From: an uncultured Saprospiraceae bacterium
GTDB taxonomy: Bacteria > Bacteroidota > Bacteroidia > Chitinophagales > Saprospiraceae
Direction: 5' to 3'
Assembly (NCBI GenBank): GCA_937967615.1
Contig: CALCMJ010000092.1
Span: 1 to 36,103 of the forward strand
DNA: 36,103 bases
Part shown: piece by piece, positions 25,500 to 33,633 of the stretch
How positions within the stretch are numbered: position 1 is the first letter of the stretch
Layout of the letters: the number at the start of each line of letters is the position of its first letter
Notes under the pieces: generated by a model
Told to the model about the DNA's origin: nothing
The model's input: the letters and a program-made list of their open reading frames with translations, nothing else
Database searches by the model: none
Program-made: the position numbers and the translations under genes

Positions 25500-25937
25500 A
25501 TGGATAGATTAGATTATCATCAATTGATTGACTATATGAAAGAATTAAGAACATTTTTTCATAAAGAACATGACACTTATTTTAAACTTGGAAACATTTA
25601 TCAAGGAAATTCCGACTATTCCTATTTTTCTATAACTACGGAAGAATTGAAAAATCAAAAACTAAAATTTGTGATGATACTAAATCACAAAACATTGTGT
25701 TTTTCAATTTGCTTATCTGGGCAAAATAAAAGTATTCGGAAACAATATTGGCAAATGTTTAAAGAGAGTGATTGGCATAAATATCATTTAGCAGAATCAA
25801 TAAATGAAAGTCTCTCAATTATTGATCAAACCATTGAGGAAGGTCCTGATTTTAGTGATAAGAAATATTTAACGGAGCAAATTGAAAAAAAGGCATTAAT
25901 ATTTATAAATGAAATTAGTAGTGTACTAGAAATATAA
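25500..25937 (+). CDS. Hypothetical protein
   Basis: A 145-residue soluble protein, start ATG at 25500, that I do not recognise. It has no signal peptide or membrane segment. It is rich in charged and aromatic residues (MDRLDYHQLIDYMKELRTFF, SDWHKYHLAESINES), with predicted helices at both ends and a strand-like centre (LKFVMILNHKTLCFSICLSG). Orphan proteins of this size in Bacteroidota often belong to small DUF families. It ends just 31 bp before the susD relic, and codon use looks like its neighbours. No function proposed. Confidence 0.65.
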   Translation: MDRLDYHQLIDYMKELRTFFHKEHDTYFKLGNIYQGNSDYSYFSITTEELKNQKLKFVMILNHKTLCFSICLSGQNKSIRKQYWQMFKESDWHKYHLAESINESLSIIDQTIEEGPDFSDKKYLTEQIEKKALIFINEISSVLEI

Positions 25938-25968
25938 TCAACAATTACCCAACAAGATTCTAATTGCC

Positions 25969-26037
25969 AACTATTAACCAATCCCGCAATCTGAGATGGA
26001 TACAAATTCTTTAATGGTTCAAAATCCTGGTTACTGA
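25969..26037 (+). pseudogene. Relic of a susD gene (3' end only)
   Basis: In frame from 25978 the bases encode PIPQSEMDTNSLMVQNPGY and then TGA, the standard C terminus of SusD/RagB proteins; compare LLLPIPDAEI and TQNPGY at the end of the intact susD at 16217. Just upstream the codons read Asn-Tyr then TAA where SusD proteins usually have Leu, consistent with TTA to TAA or a small deletion. Farther upstream the similarity is lost. No start codon or body remains. A clean terminator follows 31 bp later, as expected for the end of a former susC-susD unit. Confidence 0.8.
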
Positions 26038-26067
26038 TAAATGTAATTTAGAATTGCAAGTTTAAAG

Positions 26068-26105
26068 AATGGTCACTTCACATATAGAGGTGACCATTTT
26101 CTTTT
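26068..26105 (+). terminator. Rho-independent terminator behind the susD relic
   Basis: AATGGTCACTTC (26068-26079) pairs with GAGGTGACCATT (26087-26098) with one G-U pair and a 7-nt loop, followed by TTCTTTT. It probably belonged to the lost susD and now may end transcripts of the small genes upstream. Confidence 0.88.
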
Positions 26106-26190
26106 AAAATCCATGCTTACAGTTTTAGGGATAAATGCAATTCTGTACGTTTATTTTTCTTTCTTAGCATTCATACAAATAACTAAGCCT

Positions 26191-26787
26191 ATGCAAAACC
26201 TACAATTTCCGATCAAATTCCGATTCAAAATATCTACTCTTGCCAATGATTTTATAGCAAATGATGCCAATGGAAATGTGATAGCTTATGTCAGACAGAA
26301 GATGTTTAAACTAAAAGAGGATATCTCAGTATATTCTGACGAAAGCAAATCAAAAGTTATGTATAAGATAAAGGCAGATAAATGGTTAGATTTTTCTGCT
26401 GCCTATAGTTTTTACGATGAGCATAGCAACACATTTGGTAAAATTGTGCGTAAGGGTTGGCGGTCAATATGGAAGACTGAGTATGAATTCATAGATCAAT
26501 TTGAAAAAGTTCAATACAGTGTAAGGGAAGAAAATGCATGGGTAAAAGTAATGGATTCTCTTTTTGGGCAAATTCCACTATTATGCATGTTTACCGGATA
26601 TTTTTTTAATCCTTCTTATGTAGTTACGAACAGGAAAGAAGAAATTATTGTCAGATTAAAAAAGTTGCCCTCTTTTTTTGGACGGGAATTCGAAATAGAT
26701 AAGTTAAAGACAATTGATAATGACGATGATGATAGAATAATGTTGGGCTTGATGATGATGATATTACTAGAGCGGAGAAAAGGCTAA
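26191..26787 (+). CDS. LURP-one/tubby-like fold protein of unknown function
   Basis: I start this at the ATG at 26191 (198 residues; MQNLQFPIKFRFKISTLAND). The longer frame from 26113 would begin 8 bp after a terminator and add an unlikely hydrophobic segment. The repeated strand pattern (FIANDANGNVIAYVRQKMFK, SVYSDESKSKVMYKIKADKW, FYDEHSNTFGKIVRKGWRS) resembles LURP-one-related / tubby-C-terminal proteins, thought to bind membrane lipids. A hydrophobic patch (FGQIPLLCMFTGYFF) lies near residue 160. The end is Asp-rich then Met-rich. Family assignment is tentative. Confidence 0.6.
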   Translation: MQNLQFPIKFRFKISTLANDFIANDANGNVIAYVRQKMFKLKEDISVYSDESKSKVMYKIKADKWLDFSAAYSFYDEHSNTFGKIVRKGWRSIWKTEYEFIDQFEKVQYSVREENAWVKVMDSLFGQIPLLCMFTGYFFNPSYVVTNRKEEIIVRLKKLPSFFGREFEIDKLKTIDNDDDDRIMLGLMMMILLERRKG

Positions 26788-26857
26788 TATACATGCTTCA
26801 AAAAAATATTGAGGCGTAAATTATTATCGTTGTATTTATGAGTTTTGATTCATCACA

Positions 26858-27481
26858 ATGTTAAAGAACAAAAACAAAGCACTCAAGCATCTACGCAATG
26901 ACCCAGTCATGGCTGCTATGATAAAAAAGCTCAAGTATCCCAAAATGGATATTCCTAATCCCGTGTATCTCGAACTTTTACGATCAATCATCTATCAACA
27001 GATTTCAATTAAGGCAGCGGCAAGTGTTTACAATCGCTTTCTTGAAAAAATTGATTTTCAAACTGATAATCCAGATAAAATATTGAGTTTGGAATTTGAG
27101 GATTTAAAATCTTGTGGCTTGTCTAGACAGAAAACGAGTTACATAATTAACATTGCTCAGTTTTTTAAAGATGAAAAGATTAAGGAAGAGGACATCTATA
27201 AAATGAGTGATGAGGAGATAATTAAATATTTTACTCAGATAAAGGGAGTGGGGAAGTGGACAGTGGAGATGCTTTTAATATTTACAATGTTTAGAGAGGA
27301 CGTTTTTCCGGAGTTAGATTATGCTGTGCAAGTAGCTATTCAAAAAAACTATAAACTCAAGGAAGAGAAAGCGGCGTTGTTAAAGAAGATGCGGGCTATT
27401 GCGGAACCGTGGAGGCCGTATAGGACATTGGCTTCTTTATATTGTTGGCAGTGGATACGGGAGGAGAGAGGGGATGGTTAG
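26858..27481 (+). CDS. DNA-3-methyladenine glycosylase II-type (AlkA/HhH-GPD)
   Basis: A 207-residue base-excision repair glycosylase that removes alkylated purines. The helix-hairpin-helix IKGVGKWTVEMLLIF (residues 128-142) binds the DNA backbone, and Asp154 in DVFPELDYAVQ is the catalytic Asp. The earlier LRSIIYQQISIKAAASVYNR block is also typical. It lacks the extra N-terminal domain of E. coli AlkA, as do many bacterial short forms. It stops just before a repeat island (27485 onward) and is convergent with the secreted protein gene at 27814. Confidence 0.92.
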   Translation: MLKNKNKALKHLRNDPVMAAMIKKLKYPKMDIPNPVYLELLRSIIYQQISIKAAASVYNRFLEKIDFQTDNPDKILSLEFEDLKSCGLSRQKTSYIINIAQFFKDEKIKEEDIYKMSDEEIIKYFTQIKGVGKWTVEMLLIFTMFREDVFPELDYAVQVAIQKNYKLKEEKAALLKKMRAIAEPWRPYRTLASLYCWQWIREERGDG

Positions 27482-27484
27482 TAA

Positions 27485-27598
27485 ATGAAAATGAAAATGA
27501 AAATGAAAATGGAAATGGAAATGAAAATGAAAATGAAAATGAAAATGGAAGTGAAGAAAGTTCAAGTTCAAGTGCAAGATCAAGTTCAAGGAGTATAG
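27485..27598 (+). repeat. Hexamer tandem repeats (ATGAAA)n then (CAAGTT)n
   Basis: Eleven units of ATGAAA/ATGGAA run from 27485 to 27550, followed by CAAGTT-type hexamers to about 27590. It starts 4 bp after the glycosylase stop. Because the unit is six bases, the frame from 27485 stays open for 37 codons as alternating Met-Lys/Met-Glu, then Val-Gln pairs, ending TAG at 27598. I regard it as a microsatellite; translation is possible but unsupported. A short TCAAGTTCAAGAG echo lies near 27678-27690. Confidence 0.85.
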
Positions 27599-27716
27599 GG
27601 TTAAATTGGAACTAGGATGGGTTGCGAAACTATGATATCTATTCTTCGATTAATCAATCTAATAATCTAACATCTAACTCAAGTTCAAGAGTGTCTAAGA
27701 TCTAATAATCTTTTTT

Positions 27717-27812
27717 CGCGTGAGGGATGGTAAGGGCGCGCTTGCGTGGTCCCGCTTGCGGGACGGAACCCCTGGAAAGCCCGACTCTGAGCGGAGCGAA
27801 GAGGCACGCCCA
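27717..27812. repeat. GC-rich intergenic element with hairpin
   Basis: About 95 bp of GC-rich sequence in otherwise AT-rich DNA, beginning CGCGTGAGGGATGG and ending GGCACGCCCAAC. A perfect hairpin GTCCCGC-TT-GCGGGAC lies at 27749-27764, and GGGCGCGC near the start can pair with GCACGCCC near the end with one mismatch, so the whole element can fold. The framework (GCGTGAGGGAT, GGAAAGCCCGA, GCACGCCC) resembles an interspersed repeat I know from many Bacteroidota intergenic regions; that is recollection, not a search. It lies between convergent genes. Confidence 0.65.
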
Positions 27813-27813
27813 A

Positions 27814-29325
27814 CTAATGTATAAAATTCACTTTTTTAGTCGTAGAGTTGTTTGTTACATTTTGTTCGCCACCACTGCCGCCTTCTATGTTAAAGGTTAA
27901 AGGAAGCGTACCATCTGTATTTCCTGGGTCAAAATTTGCGACCATACCAAAGTTCAAACTTGTATTTGCTAAAAGGACTCCATTGTGTGTCCAGATATGG
28001 TAGTTAGGATCAGTTCCATCATATGTCCATTGGGAATTAGCAACGGGAAAGATGAGAACATTTGTAAGAGTGGGGTCGTATGTGAAATTCAGTTTGGGGT
28101 CTTTAGAAAGTGTAACTGTAATGACTCCATCAGTATCAAAGCTATTCACTTCATTTATGTTTACAATAATAGAAGTCTGACCTGTACCACTAAAGTCTGT
28201 GGGCTGCATATTCACCATGGGTTCCAGATCAGGAAAATCTTGTAATGTGAAATCTACTTTTAGGTTATATAATCCTGTGCTGATATCTGAGGCAAGAATA
28301 CAACCAGAGGGGAGGAAAGGGTAAGCGCCCCAGTTGCCTTCATATCCACCATAGGTAGAATTTTCATAGGTGTCGTAATAAGCGATCAATTCTGGATTTA
28401 CAGGATCAGTAAGTCCATATACTTTTATGCCATCGTGGTAGTATGATATAAAGAGAGTATCTTCTTTTACGAATGGATTATGCGGAGGAACGAGGCCTCC
28501 AGGAATAAGGGGGTCATAAAAATCATTCACCGGGCCTATATCATTATTAGGGTCACCTAGGTTTGCAAGATCAATAACTTGAATAGGTCTTCCTGGTCCT
28601 ACTTCTTCTGCGTAGTATAAATAGGCATCATCAACCGTTGCCCATGAACTATGGTTGTAACCACCTGCGTCATGGCTGCCTAATTCAATAGGTGTTGTAG
28701 GATCTGTAAGGTCCCAAACATAAAGTCCAGCATACCCATGTGAACAATAGGCAATGTTATCGCGTACAAATACGTCATGGATGTAGTTCCCTAAGTTTAC
28801 ATTTTCCAAAAGCGTGGGATTTGCAGGATCTACGGATAAATCAAGAATAACCATTCTTGTTCCTGAGGGTACGCCAGCGCCTGATCCAAAACCTACTGCA
28901 TAGAGTTTGTCTGTTGCCTCTTCTATGAAAATATTATGTGCTTTTATAAAAAAATCAGATGTCGTCAATTCGTGTGTTACCGTGGAGCCACTTACTGAAA
29001 ATACATGCATTCCTTCTGAGCAAACATCACAAACAGCATAGACATGGCCATCATAATATTTAAAGTCTCTCCACGAAACATTTCCACCACCATCAAATTG
29101 GAAAATCTCCACTGGATTATAGCAATCTGTAACATCCATAAAGAAGATTTTTTCTCTGCTTCCAAAAACAGCATACTCTATTCCTCCTTGTGTAAAGCCC
29201 CATACATCATTGTATTCAGAACTAGGTACTGGATTGTATTGCGCAACTTTACGCATATAGAGAGAGTCTTGTGAAAAGACTGAAGTGGCAATAAACAAAG
29301 CTGTTGCAGTAAGTATAAATCTCAT
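27814..29325 (-). CDS. Secreted LVIVD-repeat / choice-of-anchor-B-like protein
   Basis: A 503-residue exported protein with signal MRFILTATALFIATSVFSQ. Residues about 25-365 hold a beta-propeller-like series of LVIVD-type repeats (GTRMVILDLSVDPANPTLLE, GLYVWDLTDPTTPIELGSHD, RPIQVIDLANLGDP, DGIKVYGLTDPVNPELIAYY). Residues about 375-500 form an extra strand-rich domain. Such proteins are often sent out by the type IX system, but I see no C-terminal sorting domain: the chain ends in TTKKVNFIH. Conserved Cys and His (DVCSEGMHVF, AHNIF, VPPHNPF) could bind metal. Role unknown, possibly surface adhesion or binding. Confidence 0.85.
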   Translation of the reverse strand: MRFILTATALFIATSVFSQDSLYMRKVAQYNPVPSSEYNDVWGFTQGGIEYAVFGSREKIFFMDVTDCYNPVEIFQFDGGGNVSWRDFKYYDGHVYAVCDVCSEGMHVFSVSGSTVTHELTTSDFFIKAHNIFIEEATDKLYAVGFGSGAGVPSGTRMVILDLSVDPANPTLLENVNLGNYIHDVFVRDNIAYCSHGYAGLYVWDLTDPTTPIELGSHDAGGYNHSSWATVDDAYLYYAEEVGPGRPIQVIDLANLGDPNNDIGPVNDFYDPLIPGGLVPPHNPFVKEDTLFISYYHDGIKVYGLTDPVNPELIAYYDTYENSTYGGYEGNWGAYPFLPSGCILASDISTGLYNLKVDFTLQDFPDLEPMVNMQPTDFSGTGQTSIIVNINEVNSFDTDGVITVTLSKDPKLNFTYDPTLTNVLIFPVANSQWTYDGTDPNYHIWTHNGVLLANTSLNFGMVANFDPGNTDGTLPLTFNIEGGSGGEQNVTNNSTTKKVNFIH

Positions 29326-29494
29326 AGTCTGGATGTTTAAATCATTGGGGGATATAAATTTAATGAAAAAATGGGGATGAAGGTAGTTATGATTGCAAGC
29401 TTTTGCGAATTGTCGGGGTAGAGTCCTAGATTCAACAGCTTTATAGGAGCTTTAGCTTTCCTTTGTTAAGATTTACCTATCTCCATAAATACTC

Positions 29495-29502
29495 TATCTT
29501 TG
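29495..29502 (+). promoter_or_regulatory. Promoter -7 box of pheS-hisS
   Basis: TATCTTTG matches the Bacteroidota -7 consensus TAnnTTTG and ends 18 bp before the pheS ATG. At the expected 19-bp spacing the -33 region reads only ATTTA; a better TTTG lies too far upstream (29462-29465). Confidence 0.5.
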
Positions 29503-29520
29503 CGTTGAACAAAGTAGACC

Positions 29521-30552
29521 ATGGAAATATTTGATCAGGTAGATAAACTCATCGAGGAAATTAAGGCATATCCTGTCAATAATGCTGAAGAATTAGAGAA
29601 ATTCAGGATTCAGTATTTGGGAACAAAAAATAGTATTAAGCCTGTTTTTGGTTTGATCAAGGATGTCCCTAATGAACGTAAAAAGGAGTTTGGTCAGAAA
29701 GTGAATGAGGCGAAGCAGACGGCCGAGGAGAAATTTAGAAATCACCAAACTTCTTTAAAAAGTGCTGGTAGGTCTGATAAGTATAAAACCTTTGACCCAA
29801 GTCTTCCAATGGATGGCGAATGGGAGGGTTCACGCCATCCTGTATCTCTTGTGATGAACAGAATGATCCAAGTGTTTGAAAAAATAGGATTTGAGGTTGC
29901 GGAAGAAAGAGAGATAGAAGATGACTGGCATAATTTTACTGCTATGAATACACCGGAGGATCATCCTGCGCGTGATATGCAGGATACGTTTTACCTTAAG
30001 GGATCTGATAAGATGTTATTGCGAACGCATACCTCAAGTGTGCAGGCCAGGGTAATGACTACTCAAAAACCACCGATTCGGATTATTGCGCCAGGGCGTG
30101 TGTATAGAAATGAAACTATTTCAGCGAGGTCGCATTGTCAGTTTCATCAGGTTGAGGGCTTGTATATTGATAAGAATGTTTCGTTTGCTGACATGAAGCA
30201 GACATTGTTATATTTTGCAAGAGAGTTGTATGGGGCGAAAACAGAAATAAGATTGCGGCCCAGTTTCTTTCCTTTTACAGAACCTAGTGCAGAAATGGAT
30301 GTATGGTTAGGGACGGATACAGAAGCGACAAAGCGGCTTACTAAGGGGACGGGATGGTTAGAAGTATTGGGCTGTGGTATGGTAGATCCTAATGTATTAA
30401 AGAATTGTGATATAGATCCAGAAGTATATTCTGGCTTTGCATTTGGAATAGGGATTGAGCGATCAGCAATGCAGAAGTTTGAGATTAAAGACATAAGATT
30501 GCTGTTCGAAAATGATCTTAGATTTTTAAAACAGTTTAGTTCAGCTACATAA
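29521..30552 (+). CDS. pheS: Phenylalanine-tRNA ligase alpha subunit
   Basis: A 343-residue class II synthetase subunit that charges tRNA-Phe as an alpha2beta2 enzyme with PheT. The N-terminal coiled-coil (residues 1-90) is followed by the catalytic core: GRVYRNETISARSHCQFHQV (motif 2), PSFFPFTEPSAEMDVW, and motif 3 GFAFGIGIERSAMQKFEIKD ending in FLKQF. Length is standard. pheT is not adjacent; instead hisS begins 1 bp after the stop, so the two synthetases are coupled. Confidence 0.97.
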   Translation: MEIFDQVDKLIEEIKAYPVNNAEELEKFRIQYLGTKNSIKPVFGLIKDVPNERKKEFGQKVNEAKQTAEEKFRNHQTSLKSAGRSDKYKTFDPSLPMDGEWEGSRHPVSLVMNRMIQVFEKIGFEVAEEREIEDDWHNFTAMNTPEDHPARDMQDTFYLKGSDKMLLRTHTSSVQARVMTTQKPPIRIIAPGRVYRNETISARSHCQFHQVEGLYIDKNVSFADMKQTLLYFARELYGAKTEIRLRPSFFPFTEPSAEMDVWLGTDTEATKRLTKGTGWLEVLGCGMVDPNVLKNCDIDPEVYSGFAFGIGIERSAMQKFEIKDIRLLFENDLRFLKQFSSAT

Positions 30553-30553
30553 T

Positions 30554-31897
30554 ATGAAACCGAGTGTTCCCAAAGGTACCCGAGATTTTCTTCCTTCGCA
30601 GGTAGCCAAGCGCAAATATATTTTTGGAGTCATTGAAAGCGTATTTCAAAAGTATGGCTATGTAGCGATAGAGACACCTACGATGGAGAACCTTTCTACC
30701 CTAACAGGGAAGTATGGAGAAGAGGGAGATAAGCTCTTATTCAAGGTGCTCAATAATGGAGACTATCTTGCCAAGGCAGATCAGGATGCGCTCTCTGAAA
30801 AAAATTCTTCAAAATTAACATCAAGTATATCAAAGCGGGGTTTGCGTTATGATCTCACAGTACCATTCGCTCGGTATGTGGTTATGCATCAGAATGATCT
30901 ATATTTTCCATTTAAGCGGTATCAAATACAACCCGTATGGAGAGCGGATCGTCCACAGAAAGGTAGGTACAATGAATTTTATCAATGTGATGCAGATGTT
31001 GTAGGATCTGATTCTCTTTTGTACGAAGCAGAATTAGTACAAATCTATAATGAGGCATTTTCAAAACTGAATATAGAAGCAGAGGTAAAACTGAATAACA
31101 GGAAAATATTATTTGGTCTTACGGAAGTTATAGGAGCCACGGATAAGTTTATGGACATAACCATAGCGATAGATAAGTTAGACAAAATAGGATGGGAAGG
31201 TGTGAGCAAAGATCTGGCGGGAAGAGGATTGGACACAGCTCAGATGAATACTATTGAAGAAATACTAAAGGCAAAAACTATAGAGGAGCTAGAGCCATTG
31301 GTAGTATCTAGCGCGTCAGCGAAAGCAGGAATAGAAGAAATTAAAACGGTACAAGAATTTTTATCTGGCAAAAAGTTTTCGCAATTCAGTTTTGACATAA
31401 CACTTGCCAGAGGATTAAATTATTACACAGGCTGTATACTAGAAGTTGCAGGACCTAAAGAAGTGCAGATAGGAAGTATAGGAGGTGGTGGTAGATATGA
31501 TGACTTGACGGGAGTGTTTGGGTTAAAAGATGTTTCCGGAGTGGGAATATCTTTTGGAGCTGCTCGTATTTATGACGTAATGGAAGAACTTAATCTTTTT
31601 CCTGAGACTATTGTTCAAGATGTTCTTGTACTTGTTACGTATATGGATTCAAAATATCAAAGCTATGCTTTTGATGTTGTTTCCAGTTTGCGTTCAGCTG
31701 GTATAAATGCGGATGTATATCCAAGTGCTGCGAAGTTTCAGAAGCAGATGAAATATGCGGATAAAAGAAAGATACCTCAGGTAATAATTATTGGAGAAGA
31801 GGAATTCGATAGCAAAGTGCTGAGTGTAAAAGAATTACTTACTGGCAATCAGGTGAAGTTAAAACTTGAAAACATTATTCAAAACCTGAGCGCCTGA
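30554..31897 (+). CDS. hisS: Histidine-tRNA ligase
   Basis: A 447-residue class II synthetase charging tRNA-His. Motif 1 begins GTRDFLPSQVAKRKYIF. The motif 2 area reads RYDLTVPFARYV and VWRADRPQKGRYNEFYQCD. The histidine-specific blocks RGLNYYTGCILEV and GGGGRYDDLTGVFG are intact. The anticodon-binding domain (about 350-445) has QDVLVLVTY and VYPSAAKFQKQMKYADKRKI. It starts 1 bp after pheS and shares its promoter. About 110 bp without an obvious feature follows before the ABC genes. Confidence 0.97.
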   Translation: MKPSVPKGTRDFLPSQVAKRKYIFGVIESVFQKYGYVAIETPTMENLSTLTGKYGEEGDKLLFKVLNNGDYLAKADQDALSEKNSSKLTSSISKRGLRYDLTVPFARYVVMHQNDLYFPFKRYQIQPVWRADRPQKGRYNEFYQCDADVVGSDSLLYEAELVQIYNEAFSKLNIEAEVKLNNRKILFGLTEVIGATDKFMDITIAIDKLDKIGWEGVSKDLAGRGLDTAQMNTIEEILKAKTIEELEPLVVSSASAKAGIEEIKTVQEFLSGKKFSQFSFDITLARGLNYYTGCILEVAGPKEVQIGSIGGGGRYDDLTGVFGLKDVSGVGISFGAARIYDVMEELNLFPETIVQDVLVLVTYMDSKYQSYAFDVVSSLRSAGINADVYPSAAKFQKQMKYADKRKIPQVIIIGEEEFDSKVLSVKELLTGNQVKLKLENIIQNLSA

Positions 31898-32009
31898 TAA
31901 ATTTTTTAGGAGTTATTTTTTTGGTCGATGTATTCCAGCAATTTGTATATCAGTTCAATTTTTTAGTTGCCTATTAGCTAATTTTAATTTCACAGTAAAT
32001 TCATATTGC

Positions 32010-32948
32010 GTGCACCTTGAAAGCTCAGCTATAAAATTCTATATACGCTTAAGAAAGAGAATAATTGACCGAAAACTTGTTGAGTTTGGTATTCAGCCTA
32101 TTCTAGCTTATATACTTGCGCCACTATTCTTCATAGCAATTTCTTTTTTTCTTTTTTATAAAACAGAATATGCGGTTTACCTGTATGTTGTATATGCTAT
32201 TTTTAATCTATTGCAGATAGGAGACCAGAAAAGAAATGATTTTTTAAAAATGCACTTTGGTGATGCTCAATTTAGATATCTACGTTCAGTAGAAAATATT
32301 TTAATTGTGGCTCCATTTGTTTTGTTCCTTATTTATAAGTTGGAATTTGTTGCTGTGGTCATATTGCTTTTCGCTGCACTTGCGTTGAGTCTATTTAATA
32401 CAGATGTCAGTAAAAAACTGTATTTCGCAACACCTTTTGGGAAATACCCTTTTGAGTTTGCGACGGGGTTTAGAAAATTATTTCCAGTGTATTTGGGTGC
32501 ATGTTTTTTACTTGCAATGTCTGTTGCGGTTTCAAATTTTAACTTAGGATTATTTGCTTTTGTACTTGTTGTGTTTTTATGTATGAGCTTTTATTCAGAG
32601 CCTGAAAATCCATTTTATGTTTGGATTTATAAGAAAACGAGTATGGGTTTCCTTAGGCATAAGTGTCTGGTAGCTTGTGGGTATTTAAGCATTTTGTTGA
32701 TTCCATTATTTTTAGTGTTGACATACTATTTTTCAGAGTATGTATATATTTGTATTGGTGCTCTCACTCTTTCTTATATTTACTTGATGGCTTTAATCGT
32801 ATTTAAGTATGTACGATTCCCACAGCAGTTATCGTTGGGACAAGTTATTTTACTTACTCTTTCTTATTTATTTCCGCCGTTGTTGTTATTTACATTAATT
32901 TATTATTTGCCAAAGGCAAATAGGAATCTAGAAGAATATCTTGGATGA
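32010..32948 (+). CDS. Multi-span membrane protein, probable ABC transporter permease
   Basis: A 312-residue integral membrane protein with about eight to nine hydrophobic segments, starting at GTG 32010. Its stop overlaps the start of an ABC ATPase by four bases (ATGA), so the two are translationally coupled and almost surely form one transporter. There is no sequence signature that I recognise beyond the hydrophobic pattern; such permeases are lineage-specific in Bacteroidota. The N-terminal basic stretch (FYIRLRKRIIDRK) should face the cytoplasm. An ABC-2-like exporter is likely; substrate unknown. Confidence 0.72.
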   Translation: MHLESSAIKFYIRLRKRIIDRKLVEFGIQPILAYILAPLFFIAISFFLFYKTEYAVYLYVVYAIFNLLQIGDQKRNDFLKMHFGDAQFRYLRSVENILIVAPFVLFLIYKLEFVAVVILLFAALALSLFNTDVSKKLYFATPFGKYPFEFATGFRKLFPVYLGACFLLAMSVAVSNFNLGLFAFVLVVFLCMSFYSEPENPFYVWIYKKTSMGFLRHKCLVACGYLSILLIPLFLVLTYYFSEYVYICIGALTLSYIYLMALIVFKYVRFPQQLSLGQVILLTLSYLFPPLLLFTLIYYLPKANRNLEEYLG

Positions 32949-33625
32949 TTACACTTAAGAAACTTGGAAAATATTATGGTGCTAATGAAGTGCTGAAAGA
33001 TATTAATCTTGAATTTGAGTCGGGAAGGGTATATGGTATCGTAGGAGAAAACGGTTCTGGGAAAACAACCCTGTTTAGATGTATCGCTGGACTCGAAAAA
33101 CATTCTGGAGAAATTACTAGCATAAACAATCCACTCAAAGACAGCTTAGGTTTTTTAGAAACTATTCCATTCTTTTTTTCAAGAATGACGGGTAGGGAAT
33201 ATATTCAGCTGATCTCAGTTGCAAGAGGCCACAGCAATCCTAATATTGAGGAACAAAATATTTTCAACTTACCTCTTGATCAATATGCGGAAACGTATTC
33301 TACTGGAATGAAAAAGAAATTGGCCCTCACAGCAATTTTGATGCAAGAAAATGCAGTGTATATTTTTGATGAACCATTTAACGGGGTTGATATTCAAAGT
33401 AATCTTTTAATTAATGAGATTATCAAGAGATTGAAGAGTTTAGGAAAAACGATTTTAATTTCCTCACATATATTCTCAACGCTGAGCGATACGTGTGATA
33501 GAATTATAGTAATAAAGGCTGGTTCTATTGTTAATCAAATCGACCCACAGGATTTTTCAAAATTGGAGGAGCAAATGAGGAGAGAAAGTGATTCAGGTAT
33601 AATAAGTAAGTTGAATTTGAGATAA
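32945..33625 (+). CDS. ABC transporter ATP-binding protein
   Basis: A 226-residue ATPase. Walker A is GENGSGKT (34-41), the signature helix is YSTGMKKK (118-125), Walker B is VYIFDEP (138-144) and the switch His is His175 in SSHIFS. The signature has STGMK in place of LSGGQ, as in CcmA/ABC-2 export ATPases. It overlaps the membrane gene by four bases. The stop is 8 bp from the convergent aminotransferase gene. The pair looks like a complete small exporter lacking a periplasmic binding protein. Confidence 0.93.
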   Translation: MITLKKLGKYYGANEVLKDINLEFESGRVYGIVGENGSGKTTLFRCIAGLEKHSGEITSINNPLKDSLGFLETIPFFFSRMTGREYIQLISVARGHSNPNIEEQNIFNLPLDQYAETYSTGMKKKLALTAILMQENAVYIFDEPFNGVDIQSNLLINEIIKRLKSLGKTILISSHIFSTLSDTCDRIIVIKAGSIVNQIDPQDFSKLEEQMRRESDSGIISKLNLR

Positions 33626-33633
33626 AATTGTTG

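Noticed and set aside
26113..26190. N-terminal extension of the LURP-like gene
   Set aside because: It begins directly after a terminator and the domain starts at the ATG at 26191.
27485..27598. CRISPR array
   Set aside because: Units are only six bases with no spacers; this is a microsatellite.
27485..27598. True small protein gene of alternating Met-Lys
   Set aside because: The open frame follows from the hexamer period; no start signal or conservation can be shown.
27717..27812. tRNA or other standard RNA gene
   Set aside because: No cloverleaf or T-loop motif; the folding pattern fits an interspersed element better.
29340..29460. tRNA before pheS
   Set aside because: A GTCGGGGTAGAG-like stretch at 29413 lacks paired arms and a T-loop.
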